Source: Nonomuraea terrae (GTDB lineage: Bacteria > Actinomycetota > Actinomycetes > Streptosporangiales > Streptosporangiaceae). Taken from it: 64,000 nt of DNA. How positions within the stretch are numbered: the stretch's first letter is position 1; each line of letters starts with the position of its first letter. The stretch spans positions 20,081-84,080 of the forward strand of contig NZ_SMKQ01000013.1 in NCBI RefSeq assembly GCF_004348995.1. The letters run 5' to 3'. This document shows, in pieces, positions 1 to 8,449 of the stretch. The position numbers and the translations under genes were made by a program. The notes beneath the pieces were generated by a model. The model was not told where the DNA came from. It searched no databases and saw nothing but the letters and a program-made list of their open reading frames with translations.

Positions 1-219
1 GCTGCCACGGGCGTGCGCTACGGCCTGCTCGTCTCCGGCGTCATCAAGATCGGCACCTGGACGTCTCTGAGCGGGGTCAAGCGTCTGGTCGCCGCCCGCC
101 GGCAGGTCAGCGGCCTGCGGATCGTCCTGAAGAGCCGGGCGTCGCACCACGACGAGCTGATCCTCAGCGTTCCCGACGCCGCACACCTTCACCGCCGGCT
201 GATCGCGGCGACGGCATGA
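1..219 (+). CDS. C-terminal end of an unrecognised protein (cut by window edge)
   Basis: The reading frame is open from base 1 and ends in TGA at 217-219, so only the last 72 residues are present. The visible part starts with a moderately hydrophobic stretch (GLLVSGVIKIG) followed by a basic, soluble tail ending in LHRRLIAATA. The stop overlaps the ATG of the next gene (ATGA, 216-219), so the two are probably translationally coupled and belong to the same ABC-transporter operon. I do not recognise the family. Confidence 0.6.
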   Translation, partial: AATGVRYGLLVSGVIKIGTWTSLSGVKRLVAARRQVSGLRIVLKSRASHHDELILSVPDAAHLHRRLIAATA

Positions 220-1097
220 ACATCGAGGTGCGCGGCCTGACCAAGGCGTTCGGGCCGATCACCGCCGTCACCGACCTCAGCTTCGAGGTCGAGGCCGGCA
301 GCGTGACCGGATTCCTGGGGCCCAACGGCGCCGGCAAGAGCACCACGATGCGGATGATGCTGGGCCTGGTCGCGCCGGCCTCCGGCACCGCCACGTTCGG
401 CGGCGACCGCTACGCCGACCTGCCTCACCCGTCGGCCACCGTCGGAGCCGTGCTGGACAGCGCCGGCTTCCACCCCGCTCACACCGCCCGCGACCATCTG
501 CGGGTCTACGCCCGCATGGGCGGGTACGGCACGGCCCGGGTCAATCAGGTGGCCGACCTGACCGGGGTGTCGGCCTTCGCCGGCCGCACCACGCGCATCC
601 TGTCCACCGGCATGAGGCAGCGCCTCAGCCTGGCCACCGCGCTGCTCGGTGATCCACAAGTGCTGTTGCTGGACGAACCGAGCAACGGCCTCGACCCCGA
701 AGGCATCGCCTGGCTGCGTTACTTCCTCCGCGAGCTGGCCGCCGACGGCCGCACCATCCTCATCTCCAGCCATGTGCTCGGCAAGATCGAGCACATGGCC
801 GACCACGTGGTGGTGATCCGCGACGGGCGGCTGGTCACCACCGGACCCGTCACCGGCCTGTACGGCTCAGCCACCGTGCTGGTCCGCTGCGCGCAAGCGG
901 ACCGGTTCGCCGCCGAACTGATGGAGAGCGGGGTCCAGGTAGAACGTCCGCGACCGGATCTCCTGCGCATCCACGGCCTGAGCACCGCACAGGTCGCCAC
1001 CGCAGCGGCCTCCCACGGTGTCACGCTGCGCGAGATCACCCGCGAACAACCCACCCTCGAACAAGTATTCCTGCACCTCACCGGAGGTTCCCGATGA
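216..1097 (+). CDS. ABC transporter ATP-binding protein (ABC-2 exporter type)
   Basis: This is a 293-residue ATPase that would power export by the adjoining permease. The Walker A motif GPNGAGKST is at residues 35-43, the ABC signature is the degenerate LSTGM at 129-133, the Walker B motif is VLLLDEP at about 149-155, and a switch histidine lies in ISSHVL near 187. The C-terminal 80 residues resemble the variable extension of DrrA/NatA-type drug or antibiotic exporters. It overlaps both neighbours by 4 bp (ATGA), so three genes form one coupled operon. The substrate cannot be told from sequence. Confidence 0.93.
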   Translation: MNIEVRGLTKAFGPITAVTDLSFEVEAGSVTGFLGPNGAGKSTTMRMMLGLVAPASGTATFGGDRYADLPHPSATVGAVLDSAGFHPAHTARDHLRVYARMGGYGTARVNQVADLTGVSAFAGRTTRILSTGMRQRLSLATALLGDPQVLLLDEPSNGLDPEGIAWLRYFLRELAADGRTILISSHVLGKIEHMADHVVVIRDGRLVTTGPVTGLYGSATVLVRCAQADRFAAELMESGVQVERPRPDLLRIHGLSTAQVATAAASHGVTLREITREQPTLEQVFLHLTGGSR

Positions 1098-1900
1098 CCG
1101 CGCTGCCGGCCGCGCTCCTGGCCGCGGAGTGGACGCGCCTGACCAGCACCAGGCTCTGGCTGTGGGGTCTGCTGGCCGCGCTGGGCAGCGGAGCGTTCGT
1201 CGGCCTGCTCGCACTCGCCGGGCCGGAGAACTTCACCCCTCCGCTGCCCGGCCTGGACACCGCCCAAGGCACCCACGTGCTGCTGGGCCTGCTCGGCTGC
1301 ACGGTCTTCGCCCCCGCTCTGCTCGGCACCGTCGCCGTGTCCTCGGAATACCGGCATCGGACCATCACCACCACGACGTTGTTCGCTCCCAGACGCTGGA
1401 CCTGGCTGGCGGCCAAGCTGGCGGTCTACACCGGGGCTGGGCTCGCCTACGGCGCTGTCGCCGCGATCGTGGCCGGCGGCGCTCTCTTCGGCGTGGCCGT
1501 GCTCAAGGGCATCACGCTTGGCCTGCCGACCGTCACGGTCGCGGCCTTGCTGGCCCGCATCGCCCTGACCATGGCGGTCTACACCCTGCTGGGCGTCGCC
1601 GTAGGCGCCCTCCTCCGCAACCAGGTGACCGCCCTCGTCGCTGTGGGCGCCTACTTCTACATGATCGAGACCGTGCTGATGCTCATCCCGGGCATCAAAG
1701 AGCTCTATCCCTATCTCCCGGGCGGAGCCACTGCCGCACTGACCGGCTTCACCTATCTGGCGGACGCCCTGGCCGGCCAGACCGGTACCTCCGCGGCCCA
1801 CCTGCTGTCCGCGCCGGCAGGTGCTGCCGTGCTGGTCTGCTACGCCCTGATCGCGATTGCCGTCGCCGTGGCAGCCCCGCTGCGGCGAGACATCATGTGA
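1094..1900 (+). CDS. ABC-2 type transporter permease
   Basis: The 268-residue membrane protein begins with a short cytoplasmic segment and then shows about six hydrophobic segments (for example LWGLLAALGSGAF near 24-36 and LLGLLGCTVFAPALLGTVA near 65-83). The motif EYRHRTITTT after the second segment is typical of ABC-2 permeases that pair with a DrrA-like ATPase. Its ATG overlaps the ATPase stop by 4 bp. It is the membrane half of the exporter and the last gene of the operon; a methyltransferase converges on it from the other strand. Confidence 0.9.
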   Translation: MTALPAALLAAEWTRLTSTRLWLWGLLAALGSGAFVGLLALAGPENFTPPLPGLDTAQGTHVLLGLLGCTVFAPALLGTVAVSSEYRHRTITTTTLFAPRRWTWLAAKLAVYTGAGLAYGAVAAIVAGGALFGVAVLKGITLGLPTVTVAALLARIALTMAVYTLLGVAVGALLRNQVTALVAVGAYFYMIETVLMLIPGIKELYPYLPGGATAALTGFTYLADALAGQTGTSAAHLLSAPAGAAVLVCYALIAIAVAVAAPLRRDIM

Positions 1901-1969
1901 GAGCCGGATGGTCGACCGGCAGGGAGTGTCCAGTGATCGGGCTCTGTCTCTCGCTTCCCTGTTGCAACG

Positions 1970-2767
1970 TCACAGGCGTCGGCCGACGGTGAGGACGACC
2001 GACCAGTGACGGGTGAGACGTCCGTCCGGGCGTACGGCGAGATGGCGGCGTATCTCCTGGTAGAGGTGTTCGCGCTTGGCCGGCTCCATGGCGATGTGGC
2101 CGGAGAACGTCTCCAGCAGGGCGATGTATTCATCAGCTGTGTAGCGCGATGCCCATACATAGAGCTTCGTCCCGACCACCGTGAAGTGCCCGGAGGCGTC
2201 GAACTCGGCGGCGACGGGGTCGGTCTGGTCCTCGGGTGGTGGCGGTGGCCACGGGCCGCCGTGGCCTTCGCCGATCTCCTCGTAGACCTTCTGGATCTCG
2301 GTGAAGAACGGGTCGAAATCTGCCGGCATCGCGTGGTCGGCGTTCCACACAGCCAAGTGGCCGCCCGGGGTGAGAAGGCCGGCTGCTTTCGCGTACTTGA
2401 CCTCCGGGTCCACCCACTTCCACGCCGTGGCCGCGTAGGCGAGCTCGAAGCGGGCCCCCGCCGGGGGCGCCCACTCCTCGAATGACGACGTGATGACGGA
2501 GACGTCGGAGAATTCGGCGAGGCGGTGCCGGGCCTCGGCCGCGAGGGCGGCGCCGATTTCGACAGCGGTGATCCGGAAGCCCCTCCGCGCCAACGGCAGC
2601 GTGGCTTTCCCCGGGCCGCATCCGACTTCGAGCAGGTGCGCGGGTGGCGTGGCCCCGGTGATCGCGAGCAGGTCGGAGTACAGCTCGGCCGGATAGTCGG
2701 GACGTGCGTCTTGATAAGTGGCAGCCGCTCGGTCGAAGGTGGCTCGCAGCCGAAGATCGCGGGACAT
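1970..2767 (-). CDS. class I SAM-dependent methyltransferase
   Basis: A 265-residue protein with the SAM-binding motif I HLLEVGCGPGKAT near residues 46-58 and an acidic residue at the end of strand 2 (ITAVEIG). Central motifs (AATAWKWVDP, LLTPGGHLAVW) match the class I small-molecule methyltransferases annotated as SAM-dependent methyltransferases in actinomycetes. I chose the ATG at 2767, preceded on the minus strand by AGGATCGG, because homologues begin near RATFDRAAATY; an in-frame start 12 codons earlier exists but adds no conserved sequence. It is monocistronic and converges on the ABC operon. The substrate is unknown. Confidence 0.88.
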   Translation of the reverse strand: MSRDLRLRATFDRAAATYQDARPDYPAELYSDLLAITGATPPAHLLEVGCGPGKATLPLARRGFRITAVEIGAALAAEARHRLAEFSDVSVITSSFEEWAPPAGARFELAYAATAWKWVDPEVKYAKAAGLLTPGGHLAVWNADHAMPADFDPFFTEIQKVYEEIGEGHGGPWPPPPPEDQTDPVAAEFDASGHFTVVGTKLYVWASRYTADEYIALLETFSGHIAMEPAKREHLYQEIRRHLAVRPDGRLTRHWSVVLTVGRRL

Positions 2768-2803
2768 GATCCGATCCTGACGGTGCGGCAACGCCGCTGT
2801 CAC

Positions 2804-3241
2804 CTGTGTTTCCCGCTCTGGCCGGATGCCCCGACCTGGGACGTTGCGACCCGACGCAGGTTCACCGGGGCAGGAGGCCGAGGGGGTGCTGATGCAGAGA
2901 ACGCCATTCGACAGGAGACATCCTGATTCGCCTCTCGGTTGTGACGCTTGCCGGCATCCGCCGTTCTGCCGCTGGTGGGATGGCCGGGGGAGCCGATCAC
3001 ACAGGTGGCGGGCTCTCCTGAGGAGCCCTGGCAGCCGCGCGGTCGTGGCACACCGTCCATCGACGTGCCGGGTGAGGCTCCCTTTCCGGTGACCTCTTCG
3101 GCGACGTGGCGGTGGAACGACGAGGGCCGGGAGAGGCGGCGGCTCGCCGACGGGGCCGACAGCTCCGCCGCCTGGCGGTCGCGGGGCTGCTGAGCCGCGA
3201 CCTCCTCCCGCACGTCCTCAAACAGGAAGGCCACTGATCTC
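2804..3241. other. intergenic stretch without a recognisable gene
   Basis: Six-frame reading gives only short arginine- and proline-rich frames without family motifs. The region separates the start of the methyltransferase from the truncated acetyltransferase and must hold both promoters, but I see no convincing -10/-35 pair. Confidence 0.4.
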
Positions 3242-3724
3242 ATGAACGCTCGGCTCGACGTTCCCGTGCTGTCCGGATCCAGCGTGCGACTGGAGCCGCT
3301 CGCGATGAGGCACGCCCCGGATCTGGCGCGCGCAGCCGAAGAGGACCGCTCCTCCTACGACTTCACCGTGGTCCCCCGTGCCAATGAGATGCGATCCTGT
3401 CTGCAGGCCCAGCTCGACCGCCCAGGGCTGACCCCCTTCGCACAGGTGCGCGTGCGGGACGGGAGGGCGTTCGAGGTGCTGGGCGTGACCCGCGTAGACC
3501 TCAAGACCGATGCCCGTAATCAGCGGTCGCGCCGGGCGATCGAGCGCCTCGGCGCGCACTTCGAGGGCGTGCTGCGCAGGTGGTCGCCCTCGTGGGCGCC
3601 AGGTGAGGAAGGCCTGTTGCGGGACTCGGCCTTGTTCTCCGTGATCGCCCCGGAATGGCCGGCCGTCAAAGCCGGGCTGCAGGAGCTCCTCGCCGTCGCG
3701 ACCACCGGCCGGCCGGGCGCGTGA
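3242..3724 (+). pseudogene. GNAT acetyltransferase (RimJ/RimL type) with an internal deletion
   Basis: The 160-residue product has the N-terminal beta strands of RimL-like acetyltransferases (VRLEPLAMRHAPDLARA, residues 15-31) and the C-terminal half (VDLKTDARNQRSRRAIERLG, 85-104; DSALFSVIAPEWPAVKAGL). Intact relatives are about 210-220 residues. The join at residues 76-78 (about 3467-3475) runs from the strand-3 region straight into FEVLGVTRVDLKT, so roughly 50-60 residues are missing, including the acetyl-CoA pyrophosphate loop (Q/R-x-x-G-x-G/A). The reading frame stays open, so a protein could be made, but it should not bind acetyl-CoA. This is seen in the sequence; loss of activity is inferred. 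Confidence 0.75.
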
Positions 3725-3901
3725 CACACGCCGCGGGCCATGCTCGGCGCCTTCCTGCGCCCGGCGCTGAAGTGCTCGGGTCTCGACCCGCAGGCACTCG
3801 CCCGGCGTTCGGTGCCCTTCTCGGGTCTGTCGGCTGGGCTCGGCAGGCGGTGGGCGTATGAACCTCGACGTTCGCGACCCGAGCGCGGCGCGGCGCTGCG
3901 T

Positions 3902-4051
3902 CTCGGCGGGGTCGTCATCGACGTAGCCGGCCTCGAGCTGCCGGCCGAATGCTGGAGCCGGCTGCTCGGGTAGGAGATCACCCGCCGGGAGGACGGGTGG
4001 ATCAGTCTCGGCCCCGGTCTGGCTCTCCAGCGTGGCCCGAGGCCAAGACCG
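3902..4051 (+). pseudogene. glyoxalase/VOC-superfamily protein remnant
   Basis: One frame reads GVVIDVAGLELPAECWSRLLG, an in-frame TAG at 3971-3973, then EITRREDGWISLGPGLALQR. This matches the N-terminal beta-alpha-beta unit of glyoxalase/bleomycin-resistance (VOC) proteins, in which a first strand ending in D is followed by A-x-FW-x-x-LLG and later a strand ending in LALQR. The stop replaces a codon in the middle of the unit and similarity ends after about 4051. No start codon or C-terminal half is present, so this is debris. Confidence 0.65.
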
Positions 4052-4155
4052 TGGCGCGCTCGCTGCCCCACAGATGAGTCAGGACGGTACCGATCTCCTC
4101 GTCGGCGTCCCATCCGCGTCGGTCCGCTTCCTGCGCCGGTCACTGGCGGAGGGGC

Positions 4156-4186
4156 CAGGCGCCATAGGCATTCCCTATGGCGCCTG
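4156..4186. terminator. perfect 13-bp inverted repeat (hairpin)
   Basis: The arms CAGGCGCCATAGG (4156-4168) and CCTATGGCGCCTG (4174-4186) are exactly complementary with a 5-base loop CATTC. The sequence is followed by TGACATTTCGTCTTTGTG rather than a clean U-tract. It lies between the VOC remnant and the SDR at 4340. It could be a terminator for anything transcribed from the left, or an operator for the SDR operon; the symmetrical short loop fits either. Confidence 0.6.
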
Positions 4187-4339
4187 CTGACATTTCGTCT
4201 TTGTGTCTCGTTCTTTTCCGGACGTACCGTAAAAGAGCTCGACGAGGTGCTCACCGCGATTTCTCCGAAGATTCGCGCTCTGCGCACGTCGATTCTTTTT
4301 CGTCGAGCGGACGAACACGCGACGGAAAGGGCCGGTGGC

Positions 4340-5113
4340 ATGACCACGATCGGAAGCGGATCGGGAACGCGAGAACTCGCGGGAAAGCGGGCCCTGGTCA
4401 CGGGCGGTTCCCGCGGAATCGGAGCGGCCGTCGTGCGCCGGCTCCTGGACGCGGGCGCCGAGGTGCTCACGACCGCCAGGTCGGCGAAGAGCACGGTGCC
4501 GGAGGGGGCCACCTTCGTGGCGGCCGATGTGCGGACACGGGCTGGAGCCGAGGCGGTCGCCGCGGCCGCGCGCGAGGCGCTCGGCGGGGTGGACATCCTG
4601 GTCCACAACGCGGGTGGGGCGCGACCGCACAAGGACAGCTCGGCCATCCCCGACGAGGAGTGGCAGGACGCGCTGGACCTGAACTACCTGGCGTCGGTGC
4701 GGCTGGACTCCCTGCTGACACCGGAGATGCGGGAACGGCGTTCGGGGATGATCGTGCACGTCTCCTCGGCCGCTGCGCCCACCTCGGTAGGACCGTTCCT
4801 GCACTACACGGCGGCGAAGGCGGCGCTGGAGAACTACAGCCGGGGACTGGCCTTGGAGCTCGCCCCGTACGGGATCCGGGTCAACACCGTGAGTCCTGGC
4901 AGGGTCGCCACTCCCGGCGGCGAAGCAACGCGGGAGCAGTGGGCGCGCCTGGACGCGGCGCCGACAGGCCAGGACAACCCCGCCGTGCCGCTGGGGCGTG
5001 ATGGTCAGCCCGACGACATCGCCGACGCGGTGCTGTTCCTCGTGTCCGGCCGGGCGAGCTGGCTGACCGGCAGCAATCTCGTCGTGGACGGCGGCGAATT
5101 CCCCAGGGGTTGA
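4340..5113 (+). CDS. SDR family NAD(P)-dependent oxidoreductase
   Basis: A 257-residue classical short-chain dehydrogenase: cofactor motif TGGSRGIG at residues 21-28, HNAGG after strand 4, the catalytic serine in HVSSAAAP and the catalytic pair YTAAK. The C-terminal LTGSNLVVDGG is typical of FabG-like SDRs. I start at ATG 4340, preceded by GGAAAGG, rather than at an upstream in-frame ATG at 4247, because the extra 31 residues are not SDR-like. A second SDR follows after 109 bp and a medium-chain reductase after that, all on the same strand, suggesting a co-expressed redox set for an unknown carbonyl or alcohol substrate. Confidence 0.9.
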   Translation: MTTIGSGSGTRELAGKRALVTGGSRGIGAAVVRRLLDAGAEVLTTARSAKSTVPEGATFVAADVRTRAGAEAVAAAAREALGGVDILVHNAGGARPHKDSSAIPDEEWQDALDLNYLASVRLDSLLTPEMRERRSGMIVHVSSAAAPTSVGPFLHYTAAKAALENYSRGLALELAPYGIRVNTVSPGRVATPGGEATREQWARLDAAPTGQDNPAVPLGRDGQPDDIADAVLFLVSGRASWLTGSNLVVDGGEFPRG

Positions 5114-5222
5114 CGCCGACGGCATTCCAGAACGCCATTTTCGACGGAAGAACTTATCGAGTCGCGCCGAAGTGAAAATCCGGCACACATCACCGAATCT
5201 TGAAAGAACGAAAGAGTCTGGC

Positions 5223-5966
5223 ATGGACAAGTACAGCGACAAGAATGTAGTGATCACGGGCGGCGGCAGCGGCATGGGGTTCGCGATGGCGAAACTGCTG
5301 GTGGACGGCGGAGCCCGCGTGGTGATCAACGGTCGTTCTCAGTCCACGCTCGACGCCGCGCGGGAGCGGCTCGGCAAGAACGTGGTGGCCGTGCGGGGCG
5401 ATGTGGCCTCACTGCCCGACCTTGATGCTCTGGCTGACCGGGTCAAGGGCGAACTCGGCACGATCGAGGCCCTGTTCGTCAACGCCGGCATCGCACCCCT
5501 CACGCCCTTCGAGTCGACGACCGAGGAGATGTACGACGAGCTGTTCGCGATCAACGTCAAGGGCGCCTACTTCACCGTGCAGAAGCTGGCGCCGCTGCTG
5601 AGCACGGGCGCCGGCGTCGTCCTCACCACCTCGATCGCGAACGTCATCGGCATGCCGGAGATCAGTGTCTACGCGGCCGGCAAGGCGGCGCTGCGCTCGA
5701 TGGCCCGCACCCTCTCCCGCGAGCTGCTTCCGCGCGGAATCCGTGTCAACGCGGTCAGCCCCGGTCCCATCGACACGGGAATCCTGGAGAACACGATGAG
5801 CGAGGAGGCCGCCGAGCAGTTCAAGGCGCAGCGGGTCGCGGACAATCCCATGCGGCGTTTCGGCACCCCCGACGAGGTCGCCAGGGCGGCAGCATTCCTC
5901 GCCTTCGACGCCACTTACACCACCGGCGCCGAGCTCGTCGTGGACGGAGGCGCTACCCAGCTCTGA
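5223..5966 (+). CDS. SDR family oxidoreductase
   Basis: A 247-residue classical SDR with the glycine motif TGGGSGMG at residues 12-19, NAGIAP, a catalytic serine in TTSIANV and YAAGK as the catalytic Tyr-x3-Lys pair. A long hydrophilic substrate loop (DTGILENTMSEEAAEQFKAQ) and C-terminal GAELVVDGG complete the fold. The ATG at 5223 follows AAAGAACGAAAGAG; the longer frame from 5172 lacks similarity. It shares only generic SDR motifs with its upstream neighbour, so the two are paralogues of different subfamilies rather than a recent duplication. Confidence 0.9.
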   Translation: MDKYSDKNVVITGGGSGMGFAMAKLLVDGGARVVINGRSQSTLDAARERLGKNVVAVRGDVASLPDLDALADRVKGELGTIEALFVNAGIAPLTPFESTTEEMYDELFAINVKGAYFTVQKLAPLLSTGAGVVLTTSIANVIGMPEISVYAAGKAALRSMARTLSRELLPRGIRVNAVSPGPIDTGILENTMSEEAAEQFKAQRVADNPMRRFGTPDEVARAAAFLAFDATYTTGAELVVDGGATQL

Positions 5967-6023
5967 GCCGGCCCTGCCGTCCATGGGCTCAGGCCCGACC
6001 ACGACCGAACGAGAGGTTTCATC

Positions 6024-7043
6024 ATGACCGTCCAGGGATCGTCCGCCGTCGTTCTGCGCGCGCATCGTACGGATCTGGCCCAGCCGCCCAGCTCGTTGCT
6101 CGACGTGGTCACGCTTCCCCCGCAGGAGCCGGCCGCCGGCCAGGTGCGGGTGCGGAACCTGTTCCAGCAGGTGATCGCGGCGAGCGGCGACCTGATGTTC
6201 GAGACCACCCAGATCCCGGTGCCCACCTTCCGGGTCGGCGAGCCGATCTACGGCACCGCGATCGGCAAGGTCGTCGAGTCACGTGCCGACGACCTGCCGG
6301 TGGGAACCGTCGTGCTGCACATGTCGGGCTGGCGCGAGGAGAGCATCCTGGGGCCGGGCGAGGCGTTCCCCGTGCCCGACGGCGTCTTCCCCGGTCCCGA
6401 GTACCTGCTCAACCAGGGCGTGCCCGCCTACCATGGCATCGTCGACATCGCCGCCGTCGGTGAGGGGGACGTCGTCCTCGTCAGCGGAGCCGCCGGCGGC
6501 GTCGGGTCGATGGCCGCGCAGATCGCCAAGGCGCGTGGCGCCGCGTACGTCATCGGCATCGCCGGCGGACCCGAGAAGACCCGTTTCCTCGTCGAGAAGC
6601 TCGGCCTCGACGCCGCCATCGACTACCGCAACGAGGACCTCGACGACCGGCTCGCCAAGCTCGCCCCCGACGGGATCACCGCCTTCTTCGACACCATCGG
6701 CGGCTCCCCGTTCGAAGCAGCACTCCGGCACACGGCGTTCGGCGCCCGCTTCGCGCTGTGCGGCACCCTCGCCGGACAGGTCGGCGGAGGCGACGGCGGG
6801 CATCCCCGCCTCGACATCATGACCGCGATCGTCCGCGAGGTGCAGATCCGGCCCTTCACCACCGGGCACACCCCCGACCAGGTCCAGGCCTGGAACACCC
6901 ACTACGCCCAGTGGTACGCCGAAGGCCGGATCAGGTTCGCGCACACGCTCCTCGAAGGCACCCTCCAGCGCGCCATCACCGCCCAGGACGAGCTCCTCGC
7001 CGGAGTGCACCGCGGCAACGTCATCGTGCGGCTCGCCAGGTAG
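6024..7043 (+). CDS. NADPH-dependent medium-chain reductase (CurA/leukotriene B4 dehydrogenase-like)
   Basis: A 339-residue zinc-free MDR enzyme. The N-terminal GroES-like domain is followed by the nucleotide-binding segment VLVSGAAGGVGSMAAQIAK at about 157-175 and a GIAGGPEKTRFL turn that fits NADPH use. The order of motifs (NQGVPAYHGI, DYRNEDL, FDTIGG) matches the CurA/prostaglandin reductase group, which reduces the C=C bond of enones. It follows the SDR by 57 bp and so is likely in the same transcription unit. A hairpin overlapping the stop codon probably ends transcription. Confidence 0.88.
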   Translation: MTVQGSSAVVLRAHRTDLAQPPSSLLDVVTLPPQEPAAGQVRVRNLFQQVIAASGDLMFETTQIPVPTFRVGEPIYGTAIGKVVESRADDLPVGTVVLHMSGWREESILGPGEAFPVPDGVFPGPEYLLNQGVPAYHGIVDIAAVGEGDVVLVSGAAGGVGSMAAQIAKARGAAYVIGIAGGPEKTRFLVEKLGLDAAIDYRNEDLDDRLAKLAPDGITAFFDTIGGSPFEAALRHTAFGARFALCGTLAGQVGGGDGGHPRLDIMTAIVREVQIRPFTTGHTPDQVQAWNTHYAQWYAEGRIRFAHTLLEGTLQRAITAQDELLAGVHRGNVIVRLAR

Positions 7044-7053
7044 GCGAGCCGCA
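7027..7053. terminator. hairpin overlapping the reductase stop codon
   Basis: TGCGGCTCGCC (7027-7037) pairs perfectly with GGCGAGCCGCA (7043-7053) around the loop AGGTA. The TAG stop at 7041-7043 lies in the loop and first base of the stem. It sits between two convergent genes. No U-tract follows, as is common for actinomycete terminators. Confidence 0.6.
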
Positions 7054-7121
7054 GCTCGTCGGAGAACGGGTCATCGGGCGAAGACCACTGCACCGGCGGC
7101 CCGGCACTCCCTTTGCGGCCG

Positions 7122-8018
7122 TCAGGACACCGGTGAGAAGGAGGCGGTATTGTACCAGGCCTCCTGACGCAGGAGTTCGAGCAGGGCCGTCTCCGCCGGG
7201 CCCGCGGCGGCCCGGACCACCGCGATGACGGGCTGGGACACGACCGGGAACACCGGGCGAACGAGGTGCTCGTGACCGGGGGGCACCGCGGAGGCCGGGA
7301 CGAGCGTCACCCCCAGCCCGTGAGCGGCCCAGCGCACGGCCGTCGCCGTCTGGGACACGCGGGCGACCGTGGTCGGGGTCAGCTCGTTGTCCCGCAGCAC
7401 GTTCAGCAGCACGCCGTCGAGTGCGCTTTCGCGGTCGAACCTCACCCACGGCTCCCCCTCCAATTCGCGCAGCTCGACCCGGTCCGCGGCGAGCTGCCGG
7501 TGCCCGGCGCCCAGCACCACGACGAACTCCTCGTCGCCGAGGTGGTGGGCGTCGGCGGGGGACCGCTCGCACGCCGCCATCAGGGCGAGGTCCAGCACCC
7601 CCCGGCGGCACAGCCGCTCCAGCTCGGCGGAGCTCGGCTCCTCGAAGACGGTGACCTCCAGCCGCGGGAAGCGGCGACGCAACGCGCCCAGCGCGCCAGG
7701 CAACTGCCGCGTGCCGAAGCCCATCTGCGCCGCGACCACCAGCTCGCCCACCAACTCCTCGGCACCGGCTCGCGCCGTCGCCCTCGCCCGCCGCGACGCG
7801 CTCACCGCGACCTCCGCCTCCCGCAGGAACGCGCGGCCGACCACGGTGGGCACCAGTCCGGTCGGCGTGCGGGTGAACAGTTTCACGCCGAGTTCCCGCT
7901 CCAGGCCGCGGATCTGCTGGGACACCGACGGTTGAGCGACGTGCAGCAGCTCCGCCGCCGCCGTCACCGAGCCCTGCTCGGCGACGGCCAGGGCGTACTC
8001 GAACTGACGAAGGCTCAT
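7122..8018 (-). CDS. LysR family transcriptional regulator
   Basis: A 298-residue LysR protein. The winged HTH covers residues 1-60 (LRQFEYALAVAEQGSVTAAAELLHV, PSVSQQIRGLERELG, LFTRT) and the effector-binding domain begins near residue 90 (LVVAAQMGFGTRQLPGAL). It converges on the reductase at 6024-7043, and the next gene upstream starts more than 400 bp away, so its target is not given by a classical divergent arrangement. The SDR/SDR/MDR set immediately beyond is a plausible but unproven target. Confidence 0.92.
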   Translation of the reverse strand: MSLRQFEYALAVAEQGSVTAAAELLHVAQPSVSQQIRGLERELGVKLFTRTPTGLVPTVVGRAFLREAEVAVSASRRARATARAGAEELVGELVVAAQMGFGTRQLPGALGALRRRFPRLEVTVFEEPSSAELERLCRRGVLDLALMAACERSPADAHHLGDEEFVVVLGAGHRQLAADRVELRELEGEPWVRFDRESALDGVLLNVLRDNELTPTTVARVSQTATAVRWAAHGLGVTLVPASAVPPGHEHLVRPVFPVVSQPVIAVVRAAAGPAETALLELLRQEAWYNTASFSPVS

Positions 8019-8449
8019 CGGCTCCCGTCTCCTCCCTGCGATGGACCGCGGTCCACCTCGTCGTCATCGTCGTCATCGCGTAAGTCAGCCGGTGCAACGC
8101 GAGGAGGATCGGAACTGATTCCTGCGTCAGCACCGAAGCGGGCCGGACCGCGCGATGCACTCGGGCCATCCGGTTACGGACTTGCTGGGGTGAGCTCAAG
8201 CGACAGGGCCACCGCCGCCGGAAAACCGATTGAGCCTTGCTTCCGCGTTCCCGTAGGTTGCCTGCGGCACCGTCGTAGTGAGGACAGAGGACAAACCGCG
8301 TGACCCCGCCTGCTCTTCAGATCTGACACCTTCTTCCGCTCACCTTCAAGCCGACCCTCTCGTCGGCTCTGACGGGCTGCCCGTGTGCGCCCGGTCATCC
8401 AGCGTTCGAGGCCGCGCGCAATCGGTCTCGTGTCAGGTCTAGAGAGATC
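8019..8449. other. intergenic region between divergent lysR and DUF1062 genes
   Basis: No gene is recognised in any frame. It must hold the promoters of the divergent lysR and DUF1062 genes. I find no clear LysR box or symmetric repeat that I can defend. Confidence 0.4.
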
